A stretch of DNA of 64,000 bases from CAMFLJ01 sp963702555 (GTDB lineage: Bacteria > Actinomycetota > Acidimicrobiia > Acidimicrobiales > Acidimicrobilacustridaceae). Shown here piece after piece: positions 1-8,952 of the stretch (positions are counted from its first letter, which is position 1; every line of letters begins with the position of its first letter). The stretch lies in contig CAVPCW010000011.1 of assembly GCA_963702555.1 (NCBI GenBank), positions 186,001 through 250,000 of the forward strand, given 5' to 3'. Under the pieces are notes generated by a model that was given only the letters and a program-made list of their open reading frames with translations, was not told the origin of the DNA and did no database searches. The translations under genes and the position numbers were made by a program.

Positions 1-411
1 CGGCTGCCGGCGGTGCCGGTGCCGCTGTTCGGCTCGGCCCGGTTCTGCGTCCTGCACCAGGAGGACGCCGCTGCCGCCATCGCCGCGGCCGTGACCCGCC
101 GACCCGACGGCCCCGTCAACGTGGTGGGCAGCGGAGCCGTGTCGGCCATGGAGGCCGTGCGCCTGGGTGGTGGCGTGCCGATGCCGACGTGGGGGCCGGG
201 CTGGCGCTTCGCCGCCGTGGCCACCGAGATCGCCGGTGCACCCCTGCCCGACCACGTGATCGAGCTGCTCACCCGGGGTCGCCTCGCCGACGGCGACCGG
301 GTGCAGGAGCTGCTCGGGTTCAGCCCCGTGCACACCACCCCCGAGGTCGTGGGCAGCCTGCACGCATGGGCGTCGCTGCAGCCCGGCTCCTCGGCCCGTC
401 CGGCCGCCTGA
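1..411 (+). CDS. C-terminal part of an extended-SDR (NAD-dependent epimerase-type) protein, 5' truncated by window edge
   Basis: The reading frame is open from the first base, so the gene begins outside the window; about 136 C-terminal residues are present. The segment HQEDAAAAIAAAV followed by GPVNVVGSGAVS is the typical C-terminal part of extended short-chain dehydrogenases (NAD-dependent epimerase/dehydratase family), where the substrate loop is followed by a short beta strand. The Rossmann motif and the YxxxK site would lie upstream, so the substrate cannot be judged. A long hairpin (419-470) follows directly, consistent with the transcript ending here. The family is moderately certain; the function is not. 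Confidence 0.6.
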   Translation, partial: RLPAVPVPLFGSARFCVLHQEDAAAAIAAAVTRRPDGPVNVVGSGAVSAMEAVRLGGGVPMPTWGPGWRFAAVATEIAGAPLPDHVIELLTRGRLADGDRVQELLGFSPVHTTPEVVGSLHAWASLQPGSSARPAA

Positions 412-418
412 CCCCCTC

Positions 419-470
419 CGAACTGGTTGTGGATCTGCACGCCAGAGCGTGCGGATCCACAACCAGTTCG
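419..470 (+). terminator. 24-bp hairpin with 4-nt loop, probable terminator
   Basis: The arms 419-442 and 447-470 are reverse complements over 24 positions with one G:T-type mismatch, separated by a CAGA loop. It lies between the stop codon at 411 and the next gene at 550. There is no T tract, as is common for actinobacterial terminators. A repeat or binding-site role is also possible. Confidence 0.6.
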
Positions 471-549
471 AGGTCTGGGGCCTTCCGGCTCTGTCATCGC
501 GGACCAACGGCGGCGCGGAGACACCCCTCGGGCGGACCAGAATGGAGCT

Positions 550-1377
550 GTGCCCCACGTGATCGCGTCCGACGGCGCGCGCATCGCCTACGACACCTTC
601 GGCCGGGCCGAGGGTGAGCCACTCCTGCTGCTGCAGGGCCTCGGTGCCGATGGCCGGGGCTGGATCCGCCAGCGCCGGGCGATGGGCGAGCGCTACCGCT
701 GCATCGCCGTCGACAACCGGGGGGTGGGTCGCTCCGACGTCCCCGAGGGCCCGTACGACCTCGAGGTCATGGCCGCCGACGCCGTGGCCGTCCTCGACGA
801 CCTCGGTGTCGAGTCGGCCCACGTCATGGGCGCCTCGATGGGCGGGATCATGAGCCAGATCCTCGGGGTGCGCCACCAGGAGCGGGTGCGCTCGCTCACC
901 CTGGCCTGCACCGGCTGCCACCACCTGCAGTGGCGCCGCGACCTGCTCGCCGAGTGGGGCGACCTGGCCCGAACCAAGGGCATGCGGTCCGTCGTCGACG
1001 AGGCCTCCAGCTGGCTGGTGGGCCCCCGGGCGCGGGTGCGCTTCTGGCCGGTCATCGGCTGGCTCGGTCCGTTGGCCCTCCAGGTGAAGGCGGAGGCCTT
1101 CGCCGCCCAGATCGACGCCATCCTCGCCCTCGACGACCACCTGCGGTTCGAGCTCGAGCAGGTGAAGGTGCCGACGCTCGTGATCGTCGGCAGCCAGGAC
1201 ATCCTCACCCCGATCGGCGACAGCGAGCTGATCCACGAGCTCATCCCCGACTCCGAGCTCGTGATCGTCACCGGTGCCGCCCACGGGTTCATGGTCGAGC
1301 ACGCCGGCTCGTTCAACCGTGGCGTGCGGGGCTTCCTCGACCGCGTCACCGCCGACGACGACCCCGACCCCGCCTGA
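550..1377 (+). CDS. alpha/beta-hydrolase fold protein
   Basis: This is a 275-residue alpha/beta hydrolase. It shows the nucleophile elbow GASMGG with Ser near residue 96, an oxyanion region LLLLQGLG near residue 25, an acid-bearing strand VIVGSQD, and a C-terminal His in GAAHGF, so the triad is complete. The GTG at 550 is chosen because the protein then starts with the first beta strand; the frame stays open upstream to 427 but those residues look non-coding and overlap the 419-470 hairpin. The substrate is unknown; the family includes esterases, lactonases and haloperoxidase-like enzymes. It is flanked by hairpins on both sides, so it is probably transcribed alone. Confidence 0.8.
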   Translation: MPHVIASDGARIAYDTFGRAEGEPLLLLQGLGADGRGWIRQRRAMGERYRCIAVDNRGVGRSDVPEGPYDLEVMAADAVAVLDDLGVESAHVMGASMGGIMSQILGVRHQERVRSLTLACTGCHHLQWRRDLLAEWGDLARTKGMRSVVDEASSWLVGPRARVRFWPVIGWLGPLALQVKAEAFAAQIDAILALDDHLRFELEQVKVPTLVIVGSQDILTPIGDSELIHELIPDSELVIVTGAAHGFMVEHAGSFNRGVRGFLDRVTADDDPDPA

Positions 1378-1378
1378 A

Positions 1379-1494
1379 CGGAAAGCTGGCTCAGGTCGTC
1401 CAGCCGGCTGTATCTGGTGAGCCACCTTTCGGCGGACCTGGGAAAGCTGGCTCACGTCGTCCAGCCGGCCGAAGCCGGTGAGCCACCTTTCGGG
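1379..1494. repeat. two tandem copies of a TGGCTCAC-arm hairpin between convergent genes
   Basis: Two copies, 61 bp apart, each form a hairpin. Copy 1 has arms 1381-1393 and 1418-1430; copy 2 has arms 1442-1454 and 1479-1491. The arms read GAAAGCTGGCTCA and TGAGCCACCTTTC. The element sits between the ends of two convergent genes, so a bidirectional terminator is the simplest reading. The same arm sequence recurs at 49730-49776. Confidence 0.7.
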
Positions 1495-1505
1495 GGTGGG
1501 GTGGC

Positions 1506-2532
1506 TCAGGCGGCGGCGTTGACGGTGCCGAGCAGGTGCTCGGCGGCGGCCTCGAGGGCCGTGGTGGCCTCGGTGCCGGCGTAGGGGGCCAGCGCCTTCT
1601 GGCCCTCCTCGACGAACGTGCGGGCCGTGTCGAGCGACGACTTCACGGCCGGGGTGGCCCGCAGCAGCACGCGGGCGGCGGTCAGTGCCTCGACGTCGTC
1701 GACCGGCTCGATGGAGCCGTCGGTGGGGCGGAGGCGGGCCAGCAGATCGGTGAGCTCTGCGGCCGAGGAGCCCCCGGCGGCCAGCGTGCGGATCACCGGG
1801 AGGGTGTAGGTGCCCTCGACGAGGTCGTGGCCGGCGGGCTTGCCCAGCTCCTCGTCGGTGGAGGTGACGTCGAGCAGGTCGTCGACGATCTGGAACGCCA
1901 TGCCGAAGCTGCGACCGAAGGTCGGTGAGGGCGTCGATCTGCGGGCGGGGCAGCTCGGAGACGATGCCGCCGATGCGGCAGGCGGTGCCGAGCAGCGAGG
2001 CGGTCTTGCCGTCGATCGAGTTGAGGTAGGCGGCCTCGGTGCGGTCGAGGTCGAAGGCGCTCTGGACCTCGAGGATCTGGCCCTCGCACAGCTTGCCGAT
2101 GGTGGCGGCGAGCAGGCCGGCGACCTCGGTGCCGAGCGAGGCGGCGATCTCGGAGGCCTTGGCCAGCAGGTAGTCGCCGGCGAGGATCGCCTTGAGGTTG
2201 CCCCAGCGGGCGTTGACGCTCTCGACGGTGCGACGGGTCGTGGCGTCGTCCATCACGTCGTCGTGGTAGAGCGAGCCGAGGTGCACGAGCTCGACCGACA
2301 CGGCGCCGAGCACGACCTCGGGGGAGGCGGCGGCCATGACGTCGTCGGCGGTGGCGGCGGAGGTCACGGCGAAGGCGGGCCGCACCCGCTTGCCCCCGGC
2401 CAGGATCAGGTGGCTCGCCACCTCGGTGAGGAAGGGGTCGTCGGTGACGACCGAGGCCCGGAGGGCCTCCTCGACCCGGCCCAGGTCGGCCTGGAGCACG
2501 GGGAGCTGAAGGAGGGGGGAGGCGGTCGCCAC
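1506..2532 (-). CDS. polyprenyl (trans-isoprenyl) diphosphate synthase, interrupted by one frameshift near 1920
   Basis: The enzyme condenses isopentenyl diphosphate units into a long-chain polyprenyl diphosphate, probably for menaquinone side chains. Reading from GTG 2532 gives GGKRVRP (near residue 47), the first Asp-rich motif HDDVMDD (near 90) and EGQILEV. A single extra base at about 1920-1921 then shifts the frame. In the next frame the protein continues with FQIVDDLLDVTSTDEE (second Asp-rich motif) to the stop at 1506. With one base removed the protein is 341 residues, normal for the family. An essential gene with all motifs intact suggests a sequence error rather than a pseudogene. 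Chain length cannot be read from sequence. It is transcribed divergently from clpC. Confidence 0.8.
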
Positions 2533-2673
2533 GGCGGGAAGGTTAGGCGGGAGGGGTCCGAGACCCTCAACCCGGGGCCCAGGGGTGACCGACGCCGCAC
2601 CTCGTTCGAGGGGTCGATCGGAGATCTCGCGGACTTCCCGTCGCTGCGGCGAGGTGATGGCAGAGGGGGTGGG

Positions 2674-2679
2674 TAGACT
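2674..2679 (+). promoter_or_regulatory. probable -10 hexamer of clpC (TAGACT)
   Basis: TAGACT lies 38 nt upstream of the clpC start and matches the TAnnnT type seen before many genes here. Unlike those, it leaves a leader of about 30 nt with a purine-rich GGGAGGCAGG site 5' of GTG 2718. Confidence 0.4.
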
Positions 2680-2717
2680 CGCTCCACGATTTCCCGCATG
2701 GGAGGCAGGTGCTCTAA

Positions 2718-5245
2718 GTGTTCGAACGTTTCACCGATCGGGCTCGTCGGGTCGTCGTCCTCGCCCAAGAAGAGGCACGACTTCTCAACCACAACTACAT
2801 CGGTACCGAGCACATCCTGCTCGGGCTGATCCACGAGGGCGAGGGCGTCGCCGCGAAGGCGTTGGAGTCCCTCGGCATCTCGTTGGAAGCTGTGCGCTCG
2901 CAGGTCGAGGAGATCATCGGTCAGGGCGGTTCGTCGCCCAGTGGCCACATCCCCTTCACCCCTCGCGCCAAGAAGGTCCTCGAGCTGTCGCTGCGCGAGG
3001 CCCTGCAGCTCGGCCACAACTACATCGGCACCGAGCACATCCTGCTCGGCCTCATCCGTGAGGGCGAGGGCGTCGCCGCCCAGGTGCTGGTGAAGCTGGG
3101 CGCCGACCTGTCACGGGTCCGCCAGCAGGTCATCCAGCTCCTGTCGGGCTACTCCGGCCCCGGCGCCCCCCAGGGCGGCGGCGAGAAGGCCGGCGCCACC
3201 ACCGGTGGCTCGGGCGAGCAGGCCCCCTCGGGCTCGCTCGTGCTCGACCAGTTCGGCCGCAACCTCACCCAGCTCGCCCGCGAGAAGAAGCTCGACCCGG
3301 TCATCGGGCGCGAGCGCGAGACCGAGCGGGTCATGCAGGTCCTCAGCCGCCGCACCAAGAACAACCCGGTGCTGATCGGCGAGCCCGGCGTCGGCAAGAC
3401 CGCCATCGTCGAGGGCCTCGCCCAGGCGATCGCCGCCGACAACGTGCCCGAGACCCTGCACAACAAGCAGCTCTACACCCTCGACCTCGGCGCCCTCGTC
3501 GCCGGGTCCCGCTACCGCGGCGACTTCGAGGAGCGCCTCAAGAAGGTGCTCAAGGAGATCAAGACCCGCGGCGACATCATCCTCTTCATCGACGAGCTCC
3601 ACACCCTCGTGGGTGCCGGTGCCGCCGAGGGCGCCATCGACGCCGCCAGCATCCTCAAGCCGATGCTGGCCCGCGGCGAGCTGCAGACCATCGGTGCCAC
3701 CACGCTCGACGAGTACCGCAAGCACCTCGAGAAGGACGCGGCCCTCGAGCGCCGCTTCCAGCCGATCAAGGTGGAGGAGCCCTCCGTGGCCCACACCATC
3801 GAGATCCTCAAGGGCCTGCGCGACCGCTACGAGGCCCACCACCGGGTCACGATCACCGATCAGGCCCTCGTCGCCGCGGCCAACCTCGCCGACCGCTACA
3901 TCTCCGACCGGCACCTCCCGGACAAGGCCATCGACCTCATCGACGAGGCCGGCTCCCGCCTGCGCATCAAGCGCATGGAGACCCCGCCGGACTTCAAGGA
4001 GCTCGAGAACCAGATCGCGTCGGTGGTGCAGGAGAAGAAGGAGGCCGTCGAGGCCCAGCGCTTCGAGGAGGCCGGCCGCCTGCGCGACCGCGAGAAGGAG
4101 CTCCTGGCCGAGAAGGAGGCCAAGGAGCAGGAGATGAAGGACGCGGGCATCGACCTCTTCGACGAGGTCGACGAGGAAGCCATCGCCGAGGTCCTCTCCA
4201 TCTGGACCGGCATCCCGGTCTACAAGCTCACCGAGGAGGAGACCGCCAAGCTCCTCCGCATGGAGGACGAGCTCCACAAGCGGGTCATCGGCCAGGAGAG
4301 CGCCATCAAGGCGGTCAGCCAGGCGATCCGCCGCACCCGGGCCGGCCTCAAGGACCCCAAGCGCCCCAGCGGCTCGTTCATCTTCCTCGGCCCCTCGGGC
4401 GTCGGGAAGACCGAGCTGGCCAAGACGCTGGCCGAGTTCCTCTTCGGCGACGAGAACTCGCTGATCGCCCTCGACATGTCCGAGTACATGGAGAAGCACA
4501 CCGTCAGCCGCCTGGTGGGCTCGCCCCCCGGCTACGTGGGCTACGAAGAGGGTGGCCAGCTCACCGAGGCCGTGCGGCGCAAGCCGTTCTCGGTGGTGCT
4601 CTTCGACGAGATCGAGAAGGCCCACCCCGACGTGTTCAACACGCTGCTGCAGATCCTCGAGGAAGGCCGGCTCACCGACAGCCAGGGCCGCTCGGTCGAC
4701 TTCCGCAACACCGTGCTGATCATGACCTCGAACCTGGGCACCCAGGACCTCCGCAAGGCCAACGTCGGCTTCGGCAAGACCGACGAGGCCATCAGCTACG
4801 AGAAGATGAAGGAGAAGGTCAACGAGGCGCTGAAGCAGCACTTCCGCCCCGAGTTCCTGAACCGCATCGACGACACCATCGTCTTCCACGAGCTGTCCAA
4901 GCCCGAGGTCACCACGATCGTCGACCTGATGATCAAGCGGGTCACCAAGCAGCTCGAGGCGCAGGGCATCGGCCTCGAGCTCACCGAGGCGGCCAAGCTG
5001 CTACCTGGCCGACAAGGGCTACGACCCCACCCTCGGCGCCCGCCCGCTGCGTCGGGCGATCCAGCGCCTGGTCGAGGATCCGCTCTCCGAGCGCCTCCTC
5101 TGGAAGGAGTTCCGGGCCGGCGAGAACATCCTCGTCGACGCCGAGGACGATCCGGAGACCGGCGAGCAGCGTGATCGTGTTCCACGCCATCGAGGGCTTC
5201 GAGCCCCCGTCCATGGAGCTGGCCGAGGCCGGTCCCACCGAGTAG
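2718..5245 (+). CDS. clpC: ATP-dependent Clp protease ATP-binding subunit ClpC, with two frameshifts near the 3' end
   Basis: ClpC is a Hsp100 unfoldase that feeds proteins to ClpP. Two Clp N repeats (NYIGTEHILLGLI appears twice, about residues 25-130) precede D1 with Walker A GEPGVGKTA, a UVR-type coiled region (FEEAGRLRDREKELL), and D2 with Walker A GPSGVGKTE and the MSEYMEKHTVSRLVG region. The ribosome site GGGAGGCAGG supports GTG 2718. An extra base at 5001 (after AAGCTG) and another near 5170-5172 break the last 80 residues; correcting both restores KLYLADKGYDPTLGARPLRR and FHAIEGFEPP up to the stop at 5243-5245, 841 residues in all, the normal length. Loss of a real clpC terminus is unlikely, so I treat both as sequence errors. 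Confidence 0.95.
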
Positions 5246-5278
5246 CAGCTCGTCGGCCTGCGGGTCGCACGAGCGCCA

Positions 5279-5308
5279 GACGAGCCCGGGCCATCGCCCG
5301 GGCTCGTC
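5279..5308 (+). terminator. terminator of clpC
   Basis: A perfect 13-bp GC-rich stem (arms 5279-5291 and 5296-5308) with a 4-nt CATC loop begins 33 nt after the clpC stop codon. No T tract follows. Confidence 0.75.
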
Positions 5309-5365
5309 CGCGTCGACGGGCCTCGTCCGGTGGCGGTCCGGTGCCGTCGGGCGACGGGCCGCTGG

Positions 5366-5371
5366 TAGCGT
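5366..5371 (+). promoter_or_regulatory. -10 hexamer TAGCGT, 8 nt before GTG 5380
   Basis: The hexamer ends 8 nt before the start codon, so transcription is expected to begin at or next to the GTG (leaderless). Confidence 0.55.
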
Positions 5372-5379
5372 CCGGCGCC

Positions 5380-6147
5380 GTGCCCGCCCGGATCTCACGC
5401 CTGTTGCGCCTGGCCGCGCTCGCCGTCGTGGTGATCGTGGTGGCCACCGCCTGCCAGGTGCAGGTCGACACCACCGTGACCGTCGCTCCCGACGGCAGCG
5501 GCACCGTCACCCAGGCCGTCGGCTTCGACGCGGCGGCCCTGGCCCGGGTGGGCGACCTCGACCAGCAGCTGCGTGTCGCCGACCTCGAGGCGGCGGGCTG
5601 GACCGTCGACGAGCCCGTCACCGAGGACGGCACCACGTGGGTGCGGGCCCACCACGACTTCGCCGACGCCGACGAGGCCAACGTCGTGCTCGCCCAGCTG
5701 AGCGGCCCCGACGGGCCCTACGAGGAGCTGGCGATCACCCGCACCTCCAGCATCTTCTCCACCACCACGAAGCTCACCGGCACGATGGACCTCAGCGCCG
5801 GCGTGGCCATGTTCGGCGATCCGCAGCTCACCCAGACGCTGGGCGGCGACGGCTCGGGCGGCCTGGTGGCGAAGATCGAGGCCGAGGAGGGGCGGCCGGT
5901 GGGGGAGATGGTCGACGTCTCGATGACCGTCGACCTGCCCGGCGCCGACGAGACGGTGGCCGGCGCGCTCGGGTCGGGCCCCCAGGCGATCGACGTGTCG
6001 TCCAGCGAGAACCACCTCTTCTCGCTGGCCTGGAAGCTGCTGGTGGCCGGGCTCGTCGTGCTCACCGCCGTGGTGGTGGGCCTGCGGATCCGGGCCCGGC
6101 GGATGCGCACCAAGCGCATGATGCGCTCGCGCCTGCCCCGGCGCTGA
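5380..6147 (+). CDS. LppM-family lipoprotein with C-terminal membrane anchor
   Basis: A 255-residue exported lipoprotein. The signal peptide runs through LLRLAALAVVVIVVATAC, where VATA-C is the lipobox and the Cys would be lipidated. The body resembles the LppM/DUF3153 beta-barrel family (VDTTVTVAPDGSGTVTQ), and a membrane helix (LLVAGLVVLTAVVVGLRI) with a basic RARRMRTKR tail follows near residues 220-255. GTG 5380 is chosen over an upstream GTG at 5341 because it gives a normal signal peptide and lies 8 nt after a TAGCGT hexamer. In mycobacteria LppM is linked to lipomannan-related envelope processes; whether that applies here is unknown. Confidence 0.75.
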   Translation: MPARISRLLRLAALAVVVIVVATACQVQVDTTVTVAPDGSGTVTQAVGFDAAALARVGDLDQQLRVADLEAAGWTVDEPVTEDGTTWVRAHHDFADADEANVVLAQLSGPDGPYEELAITRTSSIFSTTTKLTGTMDLSAGVAMFGDPQLTQTLGGDGSGGLVAKIEAEEGRPVGEMVDVSMTVDLPGADETVAGALGSGPQAIDVSSSENHLFSLAWKLLVAGLVVLTAVVVGLRIRARRMRTKRMMRSRLPRR

Positions 6148-6156
6148 GCCGTCCCC

Positions 6157-6178
6157 CACCCCGCTGTCGCAGGGGGTG
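6157..6178 (+). terminator. small hairpin between lppM-like gene and radA
   Basis: CACCCCGCTG, loop TCG, CAGGGGGTG forms a short GC-rich stem 10 nt after the lipoprotein stop. It abuts the radA -10 hexamer at 6181, so it may end one transcript just where the next begins. Confidence 0.4.
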
Positions 6179-6180
6179 CG

Positions 6181-6186
6181 TAGGGT
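6181..6186 (+). promoter_or_regulatory. -10 hexamer TAGGGT, 6 nt before radA ATG 6193
   Basis: The spacing implies leaderless transcription of radA; no Shine-Dalgarno sequence is visible. Confidence 0.6.
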
Positions 6187-6192
6187 TGCGGG

Positions 6193-7716
6193 ATGGCCAG
6201 GGTCCGTGCGGTGTTCCGGTGCAGCGAGTGCGGCGCCACCGCGCCCAAGTGGGTGGGGCGCTGCCCCGCCTGCGAGGAGTGGAACTCCCTGGTCGAGGAG
6301 CTCGACGTGCCGGCGGGCCAGAGCGTCGCCGAGCGCCTCGGCCCGCGCGACGTGCCCGTCCCGATCTCCGAGGTCGACGTGCACGAGTGGTCGGCCCGGG
6401 CCACCGGCATCTCCGAGCTCGACCGCGTCCTCGGCGGCGGCCTGGTGCCCGGCTCGGTCACCCTCGTCGGCGGCGAGCCCGGCATCGGCAAGTCCACCCT
6501 GCTGCTCCAGGCGGTGGCCTCCATCGCCGCCGACGGCGCCAAGGTGCTCTACGTCTCGGCCGAGGAGTCCAAGCAGCAGGTGCGGCTGCGGGCCGAGCGC
6601 CTGGGCACCCTGCGGCCCAGCCTGTGGCTGGCGTCGGAGACCTCGCTGCCCCACATCCTCGACTTCATCGACGAGATCGAGCCGACGGTCGTGGTGGTCG
6701 ACTCCATCCAGACCGTCCACCACCCCGAGATCGGCTCGGCTCCGGGCTCGGTGTCGCAGGTGCGTGAGTGCGCCGCCCGCCTCGTCACCGCGGCCAAGTC
6801 CCGTGGCATCGCCGTCATCCTCGTCGGCCACGTCACCAAGGAGGGCGGCCTCGCCGGTCCCCGCGTGCTCGAGCACGTCGTCGACACCGTGCTGGCCTTC
6901 GAGGGCGACCGCCACCACGCCCTGCGCCTGCTGCGGGCCGTGAAGCACCGCTTCGGCGCCACCGACCAGCTCGGCCTGTTCGAGATGACCGAGGGCGGCA
7001 TGATCGGCGTGCCCGACCCCAGCAAGCTCTTCCTCGCCGACCGCCGCAAGGGCGTGTCCGGCTCGGTGGTGGTGCCCACCATGGAGGGGCACCGGCCGCT
7101 GCTGGTCGAGCTGCAGGCCCTCGTCACCCCCAGTCGCCTGGCCTCGCCCCGCCGCTCCGCCCAGGGCCTCGACTCCGGCCGCTTGTCGTTGCTGTTGGCG
7201 GTGCTGGGCGAGCGCGCCGGCTTCTCCTTCGCCGAGACCGACGTCTACGCCCTCGCCGTGGGCGGGGTGAAGATCTCCGAGCCCGCCGCCGACCTCGGCG
7301 TCGCCCTCGCCCTCGCCTCGGCCCTCGCCGGCCGGCCCCTCCCGCCCGATCTCGTGGTGTGCGGCGAGGTCGGCCTCGGCGGCGAGCTGCGCCAGGTCTC
7401 CCAGACCGACCGCCGCCTGGCCGAGGCCGCCCGCCTCGGCTTCCACCGGGCGCTGCTGCCCCGCCTGGCGCCCGAGCCCCCCGACGGCATCGTCGCCATC
7501 CGGGTCGGCACCCTCGCCGAGGCCATCGAGGCCGCCGGCCTCACCGTCGACGACGGCGGCCATCCCGCCGGTCGCCCGTCGGGCCCGACCCACCCCGCCG
7601 AGGGGGGCGGCCGACCCGAGCCCGCCGACAACTGGCCGCCGCCCCGCCTGCGGTCGGTCGACGCCTCGGAGATCCCCGACCACGTCCCCGACGACATCCT
7701 CGACGACCCGTTCTGA
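6193..7716 (+). CDS. radA: DNA repair protein RadA (Sms)
   Basis: RadA is a RecA-like ATPase with a Lon-type C-terminal domain that drives branch migration in recombination. The 507-residue protein has the N-terminal zinc finger (CSECGATAPKWVGRCPAC, residues 10-27), Walker A GGEPGIGKST near residue 97, Walker B VVVVDSIQT, the RadA signature VKHRFGATDQLG near 250, and a Lon-like domain (LAVGGVKISEPAADLGVALA, then GEVGLGGELR). The signature is KHRFG where most homologues have KNRFG. The last 60 residues (GGHPAGRPSGPTHPAEGGG onward) are a disordered tail. The next gene is disA, the usual actinobacterial pairing. Confidence 0.96.
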   Translation: MARVRAVFRCSECGATAPKWVGRCPACEEWNSLVEELDVPAGQSVAERLGPRDVPVPISEVDVHEWSARATGISELDRVLGGGLVPGSVTLVGGEPGIGKSTLLLQAVASIAADGAKVLYVSAEESKQQVRLRAERLGTLRPSLWLASETSLPHILDFIDEIEPTVVVVDSIQTVHHPEIGSAPGSVSQVRECAARLVTAAKSRGIAVILVGHVTKEGGLAGPRVLEHVVDTVLAFEGDRHHALRLLRAVKHRFGATDQLGLFEMTEGGMIGVPDPSKLFLADRRKGVSGSVVVPTMEGHRPLLVELQALVTPSRLASPRRSAQGLDSGRLSLLLAVLGERAGFSFAETDVYALAVGGVKISEPAADLGVALALASALAGRPLPPDLVVCGEVGLGGELRQVSQTDRRLAEAARLGFHRALLPRLAPEPPDGIVAIRVGTLAEAIEAAGLTVDDGGHPAGRPSGPTHPAEGGGRPEPADNWPPPRLRSVDASEIPDHVPDDILDDPF

Positions 7717-7819
7717 GGTCGTCCTCGTCGGGGCCGGCACCGGCCTGACCTCGGACTCTGTCGGCTATCTGAACGATCGCGGGGACCTTCGCCCCGGTCG
7801 TGCCCGCCGGGTCGTCGTC

Positions 7820-7825
7820 TACACT
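7820..7825 (+). promoter_or_regulatory. -10 hexamer TACACT, 6 nt before disA ATG 7832
   Basis: This implies an independent leaderless promoter for disA within the 115-bp radA-disA gap. Confidence 0.6.
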
Positions 7826-7831
7826 CACCCG

Positions 7832-8905
7832 ATGCCCCGCCGGCGCAGTGAGGCCATGCTCGATGCCCTGGCCGTCGTCGCGCCCGGCAAGCCCCTCCGT
7901 GAGGGCCTCGACCGCATCATGCAGTCGGGCATGGGTGCCCTCATCGTCGTGGGCGACGGGCCCGACGTGCTCAACATCTGCTCGGGTGGCTTCCTGCTCG
8001 ACGCCGCCTTCAGCCCCCAGCGGCTGTCGGAGCTGGCGAAGATGGACGGCGCCATCGTGCTCGCCCCCGATGCCAGCCGCATCGCCCGGGCCAACGTGCA
8101 CCTGGTGCCCAACCCCAACGTGCCCACGTCCGAGACCGGCACCCGCCACCGCACCGCCGAGCGGGTGGCCCGATCGATCAACGTGCCGGTGATCTCGGTC
8201 TCCGAGGACATGTCGATCATCGCCGTCTACGTCGGCGACGAGAAGCACCAGCTGGTGCCCATCCCCCGCCTGCTCGACCGGGCCAACCAGGCCCTGCAGA
8301 CCCTCGAGCGCTACAAGGAGCGCCTCGTCGAGGTCTCCAACAGCCTCTCGGCGCTCGAGATCGAGGACCTCGTCACCATCCGCGACGTCGTCATGCTCCT
8401 GCAGCGCACCGAGATGGTGCTGCGCATCGCCGAGGAGATCGAGGGCGACATCGTCGAGCTCGGTGGCGACGGCCGCCTCGTGCGCCTCCAGCTCGAGGAG
8501 GTGCTGGCCGGGGTCGAGGACGAGCGCCGCATGGTGGTCATCGACTACCTCCACGAGGAGAACGACTGGCACCTCGAGGAGGCCATGGCCGGCCTCGCCC
8601 GGCTCGACACCGAGACGTTGCTCGACCTGAAGGCCGTGGCCGACGTGCTGCACCTCCCCGACGGCACCACCGACCTCGACGCTCCGGTGCAGCCCAAGGG
8701 CCATCGCCTGCTCGCCCGCATCCCCCGCCTGCCCGAGTCGGTCATCGACCGGGTCGTCGAGCGCTTCGGCTCGCTGGCCAAGATCCTGCGGGCCACCGAG
8801 CACGACCTCGACCAGGTCGAAGGGGTGGGCGACCACCGGGCCAAGGCCATCAAGGAAGGCCTGAGCCGCCTGGCCGAGTCGAGCATCCTCGACCACTACT
8901 CCTGA
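7832..8905 (+). CDS. disA: DNA integrity scanning protein DisA, diadenylate cyclase
   Basis: DisA makes cyclic di-AMP from two ATP and scans DNA for branched structures. The 357-residue protein has the DAC domain (about residues 10-150) with both catalytic signatures, DGA in KMDGAIVL and RHR in GTRHRTAE. A helical linker follows (NQALQTLERYKERL onward), then a C-terminal helix-hairpin-helix DNA-binding region ending in EHDLDQVEGVGDHRAKAI. Length and domain order match the family. It follows radA, whose product inhibits DisA in characterised actinobacteria and firmicutes. Confidence 0.96.
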   Translation: MPRRRSEAMLDALAVVAPGKPLREGLDRIMQSGMGALIVVGDGPDVLNICSGGFLLDAAFSPQRLSELAKMDGAIVLAPDASRIARANVHLVPNPNVPTSETGTRHRTAERVARSINVPVISVSEDMSIIAVYVGDEKHQLVPIPRLLDRANQALQTLERYKERLVEVSNSLSALEIEDLVTIRDVVMLLQRTEMVLRIAEEIEGDIVELGGDGRLVRLQLEEVLAGVEDERRMVVIDYLHEENDWHLEEAMAGLARLDTETLLDLKAVADVLHLPDGTTDLDAPVQPKGHRLLARIPRLPESVIDRVVERFGSLAKILRATEHDLDQVEGVGDHRAKAIKEGLSRLAESSILDHYS

Positions 8906-8952
8906 CCGGCGCCGCCCACCCGGCCGTCGGCCCGCGACCCCACGGAGGAACC

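Noticed and set aside
5395..7740. 781-residue minus-strand open frame opposite the lipoprotein and radA genes
   Set aside because: It is the antisense shadow of GC-rich coding sequence; low-complexity, no motif, and it runs across two well-identified genes.
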